DNA of 64,000 nt from Sporothrix humicola (Eukaryota; Ascomycota; Sordariomycetes; Ophiostomatales; Ophiostomataceae). Below the pieces are notes generated by a model that saw nothing but the letters and a program-made list of their open reading frames with translations, was not told the origin of the DNA and ran no database searches. The translations under genes were made by a program, and so were the position numbers. Numbering within the stretch: the first letter of the stretch is position 1; each line of letters begins with the position of its first letter. Shown here one piece after another: positions 53,501 through 64,000 of this stretch. The stretch lies in contig WNYE01000120.1 in the NCBI GenBank assembly GCA_021396245.1, positions 34,761-98,760 on the forward strand, read 5' to 3'.

Positions 53501-55165
53501 ATGCTACGATCTCTTCTGCTGCTGGCCGCGTCGCCGGCGGCCGTTCTGTTGGCGTCAGCCCAAGCACCTGGCGGTGCCGTGGCGTCTGGGTGCACGACCA
53601 ACTCGTTCCAGATTCCGAGCTGGTACGTGACGAACCTGACGTCGACGGCGCAGACGACGTCCTTCCAGGTGACCAACCGGGCCAACAACGAGTCGGCGGG
53701 CCTCAGCTGTGCAGCGGCCGACAAGGGCGCGTGCAGTGTCGTGTCGTCGCCTGCGGGTTTAGAGGTTGGCAAACGGCCTGCGCTGTTTGGCTCGGTGGTT
53801 GTCAACGGCACGTCGGCTCAGCTTTCGCTCAACCAGACGTGGATGTGCAACGACCGCGCCGAAGTGGGCGGCTCGATGGCCTTTACGGCGGCGGGCAGTG
53901 TTGTCACGAAACTGCACTGCGCGGGCAACCTGACGGCGTGCACGTCTGTGGACGACTTGGTTCTTGTGAGGGGCTCGCTCCTCCGCCCCGTCGCGCTGAC
54001 GCCGGCGTACAGCAAGGGCCCGACGGGCCATGCCAAAACCGGCTGCGCGGCCAACTCCAAGACGCCGCGCTGGACGCTGACGGACATTTCGTACGTCGAC
54101 CGCAGCGGCGACGGCGTGACGGCGATGGCGCGCACAGACTTTATCGCCCAAGTGATCAACACGGCGACGGGTTACGAGTCGGGCTGCTCGGCCAATTATG
54201 GTTTGGGCGGCGGACCGCCGATCTCGGGCACGCTGCCCAACGCGACGTCGGCGACAGCGCTGCACATTGGCTGCACGGGCGCCGAGTTTGGGTCGTCGGC
54301 GTACGGGCAGTACCGGCCGACGACGGACGCGTCGTTTGACCCGGTCACGTCTGTCTTCACGGTGAACCAGACGTGGTTCTGTGACGACGAGAGCGAGGCG
54401 CGCCCGAAGCAGATCACGGCCGTGGGCAGTGTGAAGCTGCCGCTCAACTGTGTGACCACCAATTTAGGAGGTGGCGGCAACGGCACGACCCAAACGAACA
54501 AGCAGTGCGTGCCGGCGGCGGCCAACATTTCGCAGGGGATTGTCGTGACGGGCCGTGTTGTCAACAAGGTCGCGCTGCCGGCCTACTCGATCGAAGAGCC
54601 CATCCTCACACCCGACGGCTGCACCGTCTCGTCGATCCTCCACCCTGTCTGGCTCTTCAGCGCCTTTGGCTACCAGCAAAAGAACGGATCGTCGACGGTG
54701 TCCAACGTCAACTTCCAGCTCATCCTGCAGACGTCCAACCCCGGCTTCCAGTTCCCCATCAGCATCACCCAGGGCCCCAAGTGGAGCGGCAACGCCACGC
54801 TGCCCTTCCCGGTGGGCAATGCCACGACGACAACGACCGAGCCCTGGTACGACTGCGTCATTGGCAACGGCGGCGACGACAGCCCGACCCTCTGGCCGCA
54901 CGCCTGCCGCTTCCAGTATGTGCCCTCAACAAAACAGCTGTCGCTCGTCGCCGACTGGTACTGCAGCGACCTCGACAAGGCGCATCCCGTGACGTTTTCG
55001 GGGCGGTCCACCACAATCGCCAACAAGGCCGTCAAGTGCAGCCCCACGACTGTCCGCGGCGTCGTCAACACCGAAGGCCTGCAGACCTGCGTCGCCGTCG
55101 ACAGCCACGATTCGTGGACCGCCAACATCACCCAGGTCGCCTGGACCTCGTCGCGGGGGTGGTAG
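53501..55165 (+). CDS. Secreted protein of three tandem diverged domains
   Basis: 554 residues, intronless. The start at 53501 gives a signal peptide (MLRSLLLLAASPAAVLLASA). Three copies of one unit of about 110-140 residues can be seen. Each starts with a Cys-led strand (CTTNSFQIPSWYVTNL at 31, CAANSKTPRWTLTDISY at 182, CTVSSILHPVWLFSAFGY at 374). Each ends with the pattern W-x-C-x-D, then 20-odd residues, then C (NQTWMCNDRAEV to LHC140; NQTWFCDDESEA to LNC317; VADWYCSDLDKA to VKC513). Many NXT/S glycosylation sites are present. The pattern suggests a disulfide-closed beta-sandwich repeated by internal duplication. I do not recognise a named family. A TATA-like motif lies about 140 bases upstream. 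Confidence 0.85.
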   Translation: MLRSLLLLAASPAAVLLASAQAPGGAVASGCTTNSFQIPSWYVTNLTSTAQTTSFQVTNRANNESAGLSCAAADKGACSVVSSPAGLEVGKRPALFGSVVVNGTSAQLSLNQTWMCNDRAEVGGSMAFTAAGSVVTKLHCAGNLTACTSVDDLVLVRGSLLRPVALTPAYSKGPTGHAKTGCAANSKTPRWTLTDISYVDRSGDGVTAMARTDFIAQVINTATGYESGCSANYGLGGGPPISGTLPNATSATALHIGCTGAEFGSSAYGQYRPTTDASFDPVTSVFTVNQTWFCDDESEARPKQITAVGSVKLPLNCVTTNLGGGGNGTTQTNKQCVPAAANISQGIVVTGRVVNKVALPAYSIEEPILTPDGCTVSSILHPVWLFSAFGYQQKNGSSTVSNVNFQLILQTSNPGFQFPISITQGPKWSGNATLPFPVGNATTTTTEPWYDCVIGNGGDDSPTLWPHACRFQYVPSTKQLSLVADWYCSDLDKAHPVTFSGRSTTIANKAVKCSPTTVRGVVNTEGLQTCVAVDSHDSWTANITQVAWTSSRGW

Positions 55166-55683
55166 ACATCGACGGCATCGGTGGGAGAAATGAATTAATG
55201 CTGGTAGTGAAAAGAAGAGAAAGGAGAAGAGTTCCTATGTAAAAGTTATGTTGAATTTAATTTGATTTAATGAGATGCCGTTCATCAAAACGAAGATGGA
55301 TTGTACTTGCCAGATCTGTCTGCTGCATGCTCAGGTCGATAATGCAGGTCAAGTCAAATCCTGTAAGATCGATCTGCATGTGTTGGTTGCCTACAACTGT
55401 GAACCAATCGTGATGCCTGCTACCCCACCTGCAGGCTGCCTGCATGCACTGTTCGCAGGCAGTCTTCAGGGGCACAGCAGAGTCAGATGAGCCTGATTGT
55501 CGTATTTTCTTTTCGAATGATTTGTCGTTGTTGATGTCTTCCCATCTCATATTTATTTAATAATTTCTTTCGTCCGCCTGTTTTTGTCATTATCTAGACA
55601 TTTCTTCAGTATCGCCATTCGTTCGGCCTTCTTTTGATTTGCTTCCTCTTTCGCGCCATCGCATCACTTACACCAAAGTCAGC
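55166..55683. other. Intergenic region with a short hairpin
   Basis: 518 bases between two tandem plus-strand genes. CTGCCTGC (55436-55443) and GCAGGCAG (55455-55462) are perfect inverted repeats around an 11-base loop, within a CTGCA-rich patch. A T/C-rich leader precedes the HET gene. Confidence 0.55.
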
Positions 55684-57840
55684 ATGGCCGACACAAAAAC
55701 GGCCCCTCTTGTGTCAGGCACCGGCGTCTACACGCCTCTCAACGGCGACCTCGAGATTCGTTTGTTGCAGTTGCTACCGCCCACTTCTGCTGACGACGAC
55801 GACATCTGCGTCGAACTGCACTCGGCGCCGCTCGACTCTCTTCCCTCATTCGAGGCCATCTCGTACTGCTGGGGCGACCCGACCGATGTGAGATCAATCT
55901 CGTGCAATGGCGGGCCGCTCGACATTACCGTCAGCCTGTATGGCGCTCTGCGGCGGTTCCGGCCTGCTGTCGGCGGAGACCGGCGCACGCTCTGGGCCGA
56001 CGCGATCTGCATCCAGCAGACCAATCTGGTTGAAAAGGCCAGCCAGGTGATGCACATGCCGCATGTGTACTCGAGGGCCAGTCGGGTGCTGGTGTGGCTC
56101 GGTGAAGACGACGACGACGAGAGGATACTGCAAGTGCCGTCGTCCCTCTCAAAAGCCCTCGCGTTTTTGCCCGACACACCGCTCGACACAGAGGGCGTCC
56201 ACGAGACGGCGCGGCACGTCTATGCCGAAGCGCAGGAGGCCCAGCGGCAGGGCAAGCCCAACTTTCTGGACCACGACTGGTCGCCCATCGTGCGGCTGGC
56301 CGAGCGGTCGTGGTTCCTTCGCAAATGGATCGTCCAGGAGGTGTGTCTGGCGCAGGAGGTTGTCGTCTTTTGCGGACGCATCACCTTTCCCTGGGCGCAT
56401 CTGGCCGAAGTGGCGTACAACACCCTGGCCGCCGGCATTCTGCAGCTGATTCTGGGCAACACCAGCCTGGTGCAGCACGTTGGCCTACTCGATGGCCCCA
56501 AGAGACACCCCGGCGACGACTACGGCAGCCGCGTGTCCAACACGACCTCGCTCGTCTTCCAGAACATCCAGATCATGCGCATGATCCGCACGTTCCGCCA
56601 CGTGGGCAACTTTGTCGACTGCATCATGGCCACGCCGTTGTTTGAGTGCACCGATGCGCGCGATCATGTGTACGCCGTGCTCAGTCTGCCCGTCCACCAG
56701 TCGCCGCACCAGCTGCGGCCCGACTATCTGTTGACCACCGAACAAGTCTTTACCGCGTTCGCCGTGGCCACTCTTGTCGGTGAGCAGAACCTAAAGCTCT
56801 TGGGCCTGTGTCCGCAACTCTCGCGGTCGGCTCGACTCATAATCAAGCCCAAGCCCGAGCCCGAACTCGAAGTCGAACAGCCCGTCCCGGCCAGTCTTTT
56901 ACTCGGCCCCGGCCCGCTTGTCCCGCTGAAAGAAAACTTTGCCGAGGGCGCCGGCACCGTCATCGACCCCACGACCGACTCCGTCTTCACGCTCGCCGAC
57001 CCGCTCGACCTGCCCTCGTGGGTGCCCAATTTAACGGGCATGGGCATTGTCAATCCGTTCATGTGCTATTCGGTGCTGCCGCAACTCTTCCACGCCGGCG
57101 GACCGACGACGCCGCCAGTGACCGTGTCCGAGGACAAAACGCTCTTGTACCTGCAAGGCCGTGTTGTCGATACAATCGAGAGCCTCCTGCCCCGTGACAC
57201 CAAGTACACGCTGCCGTCCGACGCCGACATCAAGCCCTACCTCGCCCGCTTCGACAACAACCAGGGCTTGGCGCGCACGCAGCTCTGGCAGCGCAACTGG
57301 CTCGTCTCCTGCAAGAACTTTGTCCTGGGCGTCGACCTCGACGCGCCCGCGGACCTGCCCATGACGCCCGCGCAGTGGCTCGCGTTTGCGCGCATCATGA
57401 CCTGCGAGCAGAACAACCGGAGAGACAGGCTGCCAGAGGCTGTTTATGACGCCTTTGACGAGTATGTCGTGCACATGGTGAACATTTTCGCAGACGAGGG
57501 TGGAGACAGTAAAGACGGCGAGGACGCCATCGACCTCATGATGACCCAGTACGGCGTCATGATCGAGTCGTCCGTCCTGACAATGTCCACCATGCGCCTG
57601 CTCGGCCGCACAGCATCAGGTCGGCTCTGCCAGGTGCCCGTCGAGACCGAGATTGGCGACTCGGTCGTTGTTGTGATCGGTGCTGAGACGCCGTTCATCA
57701 TGAGGTCGGTCGAGGATGGGACGACGTCGACTGCCAGGAGTCGCTTCAAGCTGATTGGCGACTGCTATGTGTCGGACATTATGCAGGGCGAGACGTTGGA
57801 CGATCCCCTGTATGAGACGAGGCCGATAACGATCGTGTAA
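55684..57840 (+). CDS. Heterokaryon-incompatibility (HET) domain protein
   Basis: 718 residues, intronless, starting at the ATG at 55684. The HET domain at about residues 50-215 shows its hallmark blocks: FEAISYCWGDPTDVRSISC, then LRRFR and RTLWADAICIQQTNLVEKAS and VYSRASRVLVWLGEDD. HET proteins mediate nonself recognition and programmed cell death when unlike fungal cells fuse. The rest resembles the common long HET architecture (SWFLRKWIVQEVCLAQEVVV; ECTDARDHVYAVLSL). No NACHT, WD40 or prion-like tail is seen, so this is the simple class. It is convergent with the sulfotransferase-like gene, only 116 bases away. Confidence 0.94.
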   Translation: MADTKTAPLVSGTGVYTPLNGDLEIRLLQLLPPTSADDDDICVELHSAPLDSLPSFEAISYCWGDPTDVRSISCNGGPLDITVSLYGALRRFRPAVGGDRRTLWADAICIQQTNLVEKASQVMHMPHVYSRASRVLVWLGEDDDDERILQVPSSLSKALAFLPDTPLDTEGVHETARHVYAEAQEAQRQGKPNFLDHDWSPIVRLAERSWFLRKWIVQEVCLAQEVVVFCGRITFPWAHLAEVAYNTLAAGILQLILGNTSLVQHVGLLDGPKRHPGDDYGSRVSNTTSLVFQNIQIMRMIRTFRHVGNFVDCIMATPLFECTDARDHVYAVLSLPVHQSPHQLRPDYLLTTEQVFTAFAVATLVGEQNLKLLGLCPQLSRSARLIIKPKPEPELEVEQPVPASLLLGPGPLVPLKENFAEGAGTVIDPTTDSVFTLADPLDLPSWVPNLTGMGIVNPFMCYSVLPQLFHAGGPTTPPVTVSEDKTLLYLQGRVVDTIESLLPRDTKYTLPSDADIKPYLARFDNNQGLARTQLWQRNWLVSCKNFVLGVDLDAPADLPMTPAQWLAFARIMTCEQNNRRDRLPEAVYDAFDEYVVHMVNIFADEGGDSKDGEDAIDLMMTQYGVMIESSVLTMSTMRLLGRTASGRLCQVPVETEIGDSVVVVIGAETPFIMRSVEDGTTSTARSRFKLIGDCYVSDIMQGETLDDPLYETRPITIV

Positions 57841-57956
57841 GGAAAGGAAGAAGATAATAAATTCAAACGAGAAAAGCAACGCTATGCAAAATATCCAAAA
57901 CAGTTCAAAATACAAACAAAAGAAATTATATCCAAAAGATTTAAGTCGATGCATAA

Positions 57957-60005
57957 TCAAACACTCCTTCCACCTTGTAGAGGAGCCTCTTCTGTATCAC
58001 TCTCGTTGCTGTCGACATCACCATCGTTGCTGTCGTCGTCGTTATCGTCGTCCTCGCTGTCACTGCCCAGAACGTGGACGTCGTCATAAATATCATCTTC
58101 AGAGATATTTAAGGCATTAGAGACATTTTGACTCTCCTCCTTGGACGCATTTCCTTCCCCTCCACCCATCTCAATATTCTCTCCATCTCGCGCCTCCAGC
58201 CGACTGTAGCCAGATCGTCGTCGCCAAATGTAGATACCACCAGCAACGGCCATCAGCACAACTGACACTGCTCCAATACCGACGCCAACAACAACTTGTG
58301 TCCTGACAGACGACGTCTCTTCTGCCTCGCCCTCTTTCAAGTCGACGACGGCCGACGTCCGCAACACTTTGCCGTCTTTGTCCACTGCTTCGGCCCAGAC
58401 GTATCGCAGGCTGTCCAGCTTTGACAGCGAAAAGGAAAGGGTCGTCTCGAAACCGTTACGTGTAGAATGGGCGAGAACACTCCCTCTGCCCTTCTTTGAC
58501 GAGCTTGCCTTGATATTCCACGACCGCACTTCTGTTGCGCCGTTCCAGCTGACATAGGCTGTCACAACCGTCTTCGAGTCTTTCTTGTCTTTCGCCGTCG
58601 CATTCGTCCCCTCCAGCACCAGCTCTGGATCCCAGTACGGCATCGCCACCCAGTCCATCTGGTACGCCCGGTAGTTGTCCAGTGCGTCTCTCACCAACCC
58701 GGATGGCCACGGCGAGAACTGCACGTCCAGCACGGCCTGCCCTGTCACAGGATCGTGCTCGGTGAAACCAGGACAGTGGCCCCACCCGACAAACACGTTG
58801 CTCTGTTGGGGGAAGTCGGGCTCCAGGATCTGCACGCTGCCCTGACTCTGGGCCTGGATGCGCGCCGGATGCACAAACTCGCCGACAAGGCGGGCCGTCT
58901 TCTGGGGCGATGCCGAATCGATTTCGATATGGACACCCCGCGAACAGTCCCGCCCGCACATGCCGTGGCTCGTCTGCTTGACAAAATTGTCGAAAAACGT
59001 CATTTGCGTCTCGTTGGTCCCGGGGACATAGTGGGCGTGGTGCTGCCAGCGAAAGTCGAGGGGCCCACGGGTTGCTTGAACGTCACTCGGCGTCGCATCT
59101 TCAAAACTATTGCGTCTGCCGCCCATTGTCCACCGCACGTTGCCCGTCGTGCCGTCCACCAGCATGATCGAGTGCAGGTGCCGCAGCGACAGCAGGTAGT
59201 GGCCGTCCATTGTCTTTTGGATAGAGTTTAAATGGTACGGGTCCCACGCGTTGGACCGCCCTTCCATCGAGTCGGCCGGGTCAATGTGCGCCGACGCCCG
59301 CCAGTCAAACAGCACGCGGTTCGTCGCCAGGTCGATCTCCTGGAACCGCGAGTCCAGGATGCGGGCACCACTTAAATGCCGGTGGTCATCCAGGCTTGGC
59401 CATTTGGCAATCAGAGAATCCCACGACAGCCACTCGACGGCCGCCACCAGTGCCGTGCCGTGGCCCGTCAGCACAAACTCGTGCAGATCCACATGGTTTG
59501 GGTTGTCCGCCGTCACGTTGTACACGAGCCGGTACGTGTCGTCGTACACGAGTCCGCGTCCATCCCCAAAGCCGCCAATGTTGTGGCCCGCCCAGAACGT
59601 AAGATAGTTTTTGCCCCGGTCTTGCTGGATGCGCGCGCCAAAGACGTTGTGGAAGCTGCGGTTGACATAGACGGTGCTCAGATCGGTGGCGTCGAGTATT
59701 AAAGGAGAAGATAAAGATGACTTTGGCCGCCCCGGCACACGGTGCCCCTCCGAGTCCAGCTCGTCGTGCCCGTCGTGCCGCATAAAAATGTGCGAGCCGG
59801 TACTCGCGTTCGTCAGCGTCGTCTTGGCCTTGTCCCAGGTCGTCACTTGCAAAATGGGTGCAAATTCGTCAGTCGTCTTGAACGTTTGGAACGGCCGGTG
59901 GCCCATGCTGCCCGCATTGTATGCATCGTAGTTGGTGGCTGTCAAGTCGGCGTGGGCCAGACCAAAGATGGCACAGAGGGCTGCTAATCGTTTTAATAAA
60001 GTCAT
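57957..60005 (-). CDS. Membrane-anchored arylsulfotransferase (ASST)-like protein
   Basis: 682 residues, intronless, starting at 60005 with a signal peptide (MTLLKRLAALCAIFGLAHA). The ectodomain has the fungal ASST beta-propeller features: SHIFMRHDGH, LTFWAGHNIGGFGDGRGLVY, DSRFQEIDLATNRVLFDWRA, DPYHLNSIQKTMDGHYLLSL, GNVRWTMGGRRNSFE and FDNFVKQTSHGMCGRDCSRG. One TM helix lies near residue 575-595 (VVVGVGIGAVSVVLMAVAGG), followed by RRR and a cytosolic tail of about 85 residues that is very acidic (SDSEDDDNDDDSNDGD). Sulfotransfer activity is assumed from the family only; fungal members are not well characterised and could act as surface enzymes of unknown substrate. Confidence 0.88.
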   Translation of the reverse strand: MTLLKRLAALCAIFGLAHADLTATNYDAYNAGSMGHRPFQTFKTTDEFAPILQVTTWDKAKTTLTNASTGSHIFMRHDGHDELDSEGHRVPGRPKSSLSSPLILDATDLSTVYVNRSFHNVFGARIQQDRGKNYLTFWAGHNIGGFGDGRGLVYDDTYRLVYNVTADNPNHVDLHEFVLTGHGTALVAAVEWLSWDSLIAKWPSLDDHRHLSGARILDSRFQEIDLATNRVLFDWRASAHIDPADSMEGRSNAWDPYHLNSIQKTMDGHYLLSLRHLHSIMLVDGTTGNVRWTMGGRRNSFEDATPSDVQATRGPLDFRWQHHAHYVPGTNETQMTFFDNFVKQTSHGMCGRDCSRGVHIEIDSASPQKTARLVGEFVHPARIQAQSQGSVQILEPDFPQQSNVFVGWGHCPGFTEHDPVTGQAVLDVQFSPWPSGLVRDALDNYRAYQMDWVAMPYWDPELVLEGTNATAKDKKDSKTVVTAYVSWNGATEVRSWNIKASSSKKGRGSVLAHSTRNGFETTLSFSLSKLDSLRYVWAEAVDKDGKVLRTSAVVDLKEGEAEETSSVRTQVVVGVGIGAVSVVLMAVAGGIYIWRRRSGYSRLEARDGENIEMGGGEGNASKEESQNVSNALNISEDDIYDDVHVLGSDSEDDDNDDDSNDGDVDSNESDTEEAPLQGGRSV

Positions 60006-60443
60006 GTTGTTGGGTGTGGTGATGATGCCGTCAACGGTCGAAATGGCGACATTTCAATAAGCTTTCCTGGCCTAGATGGCCAACCATTTATTGATCCCAT
60101 CTCGTGTGCTCTATTTCGCTGGTGTATGCGTGTCGAGGTGACGTACGCGTTTCTTGAAAAGGGTCGTGGATCCCAGCTAAGTGAACAGGGCTGTCGAAAG
60201 TCTCCACCACTGACGCGGCGAACAAACAGTCAAAATGATAAAAAAAATAGAACAAAAAAAAAGCAACCGAGCCACAAACAAAAGGTAAGAAACAAAAGTA
60301 CGTGTAACACGGGTACTGCCGCGCTTGCCTTGAAACATGAGACAAAAAAGAAAACGGAAGGTGCGAACAAGGTTTAAGCAATATTATCACCAACAGCTAA
60401 TTTGGGCATCCTCTCTCACCTCGCAAAAAAAGGCAAAAAATTG
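60006..60443. other. Intergenic region between ASST-like gene and tRNA
   Basis: 438 bases, A-rich from 60230. Contains the tRNA terminator at its right end; nothing else recognised. Confidence 0.6.
60435..60440 (-). terminator. RNA polymerase III terminator of tRNA-Pro
   Basis: T6 on the minus strand begins 4 bases after the tRNA 3' end, with a second run of T7 (60425-60431) just beyond as backup. Confidence 0.8.
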
Positions 60444-60531
60444 GGGTCTGTCCGTGGATCGAACACGGGACCTCTCGCAAGCTACTCAGGGTGCGCCCTA
60501 AGCGAGAATCATACCACTAGACCAACAGACC
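60444..60531 (-). tRNA. tRNA-Pro (anticodon AGG) with 16-base intron
   Basis: Minus-strand gene of 88 bases. The acceptor stem GGTCTGT pairs with ACAGACC, with discriminator C. The D-arm contains GGTCTAGTGGTATGAT (A box). The anticodon stem CTCGC/GCGAG encloses the loop TTAGGGT with anticodon AGG (proline). The T arm CCGTG-TTCGATC-CACGG is the B box. A 16-base intron (CGCACCCTGAGTAGCT) sits one base 3' of the anticodon, the standard position. All stems pair without mismatch, so the gene looks functional. Confidence 0.95.
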
Positions 60532-60877
60532 TTGTAGTTATTTGTTGTTGGAGAGCGTTCTGGTTTTAGCCTAGATATAGAATAGCACAAATGTTAGCGT
60601 TTTTTGACAAAACGCCTACCAAAGATGTGGCGAACCGGCGTTTGACAGTAATGAAAATATCGTACCGCTAAATGGAGACAGTAAAAGAATCTGTTGTCTC
60701 AAGAAAGGGACAAACAGTGTCGAGAATAAGACGCAGTTGTCGAAATGGGTTGTCGAGCGGACGGTAAATGCCGTTGTACAAAATCAAACGTTGCAAAACT
60801 GAACTCAAATTGCAGTATCCAAAAAGTGTGTATTCAAAATAAATAGATTGTACCATGTTATTCCTCCCTCCCCAGAC
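60532..60877. other. Intergenic region between tRNA and GH30 gene
   Basis: 346 bases; upstream flank of the tRNA and 3' flank of the GH30 gene. Nothing recognised. Confidence 0.6.
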
Positions 60878-63084
<2,207 letters not shown>

Positions 63085-64000
63085 TAAGTTGTATTAATCG
63101 AATTAGTAAGGTGTGAAGATATTAAATATTTACTTTTCGTTATATTTTAACTTTTACGTGGGTTATAATTGTTTAAAAACGAATTTAAGGGTAAAAATTT
63201 AGTTTTTGACGTTAAAATTGTATATTGAAATATTACGAATATTGTAACTTTTTAATAAAAATAATATTTACGATAGTTATTTTAATCGACGTTAAGTTTT
63301 TAAAAGGTAAAATAATTAAAGTATTTATATTTATTAAGATTAATTACGAAATATAAAATAATTAAATTTAAATTGTTTATTACTTTAATAACTTTAAAGT
63401 ATAGTTTAAAAAAAACGTTTTTAAGTTTATAAAGTTTAACGTTATTTTTTCGAAGGTAAAATAATTAATAGTTAAAATAGTTTATAAAGTATAGTTTAAA
63501 AACCGTTCGAAAGTTTTTAATATTATTAATAAAATTATTATTAACTTTAAGTCGTACTTAATTTAATACGGTTATAATAAAAATAATTTAAAGTTTTATT
63601 TTTAATATAAAGTTATTAAAAACGTTTTTAATATTATTTTTAACGTAACCGCGTTTAATACGTTTATTACTTTTATTCGTTTTAATATTACGAGTTTCGT
63701 TATACTTTAAAATTACTTCGTTAAGTTTTAAAAGTTTATAATAATTTTCGACACTTTTTAATTTAAATAATATAAAAAAACGAAAATTATTTTTTTATTT
63801 CGTTAAATTAAAATTATTACTTTTATTTTTTTTAATATCGATATACGTAAATTTATTAACGGTGAGTTTACGTATAAATAAACTTTTTAAATTATTACTT
63901 AAATTATCGAAAACTTAAATATTAATAATAATAAATAATTTATTTTTTTTTTCGTTTAACCGAATAATAAAATTATATATAATAATATATAAACTTTTAC
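63085..64000. repeat. RIP-mutated AT-rich repeat (runs off the window)
   Basis: About 915 bases of very AT-rich DNA. I find only one CA dinucleotide (near 63753) and few TG, most of them before 63400, while TA is abundant. The remaining C is mostly in CG or CT. This CA/TG to TA conversion is the signature of repeat-induced point mutation, which hits duplicated sequence in the sexual cycle of ascomycetes. No coding frame survives and the parent element cannot be named. Confidence 0.88.

Overview
This is nuclear DNA from a filamentous ascomycete, most likely a Sordariomycete (an Ophiostomatales-type genome is possible but not provable here). The genes have short introns of about 55-160 bases with GTRAGT-type donors and CTAAC/CTGAC branch sites. 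Third codon positions are GC-rich. Fungal families are present: HET, GH92, GH30, an RGS-LOV protein, a FRE-type ferric reductase and a PTH11-like 7TM protein. The right edge carries a C-to-T signature of repeat-induced point mutation (RIP). I find 16 protein genes, one intron-containing tRNA and about 22 kb of non-coding sequence.

Layout. 1-2405: 3' part of a zinc-binding-like, double SH3 protein (+). 6255-9779: HMG-CoA reductase (-). 11681-13330: seven-TM rhodopsin-like receptor (+). 14971-18043: ferric reductase (+), with three exact iron-GATA-factor consensus sites upstream. 18654-21416: secreted ten-cysteine protein with a long His/Pro/Trp-rich repeat region (-). 22980-27821: mitochondrial RNA polymerase RPO41 (-). 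It is divergent from ATP25 (+, 28410-31028). 31366-32046: small F-box protein with a C-terminal membrane anchor (-). 33885-35759: exonuclease V (+). 37503-40328: GH92 alpha-mannosidase (+). 44633-47436: RGS-LOV protein (+), behind 4.3 kb of non-coding DNA. 47552-48232: secreted cysteine-rich protein (-). 48484-49566: short-chain dehydrogenase (-). 50508-52228: fungal transcription-factor-domain protein (-). 53501-55165: secreted protein made of three diverged copies of one domain (+). 55684-57840: HET protein (+). 57957-60005: membrane-anchored arylsulfotransferase-like protein (-). 60444-60531: tRNA-Pro(AGG) (-). 60878-62416: GH30 glycosidase (-). 63085-64000: RIP-mutated AT-rich DNA running off the window.

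How the genes relate. This is ordinary chromosome, not one biosynthetic cluster. Two themes stand out. RPO41, ATP25 and EXO5, three nuclear genes for mitochondrial gene expression and DNA maintenance, lie within 13 kb, and the first two share a 588-base divergent promoter. The right half is rich in secreted or surface proteins (GH92, GH30, two cysteine-rich or repeat-built secreted proteins, the sulfotransferase-like protein) plus a HET gene, which suits an accessory region ending in RIP-silenced repeats.

The strongest leads are: an RGS-LOV protein whose LOV domain has lost the adduct-forming cysteine and other flavin contacts; the iron-type GATA sites before the ferric reductase; a previously unnamed-looking secreted modular protein; and several non-coding arrays of short motifs repeated at 9-11 base spacing.
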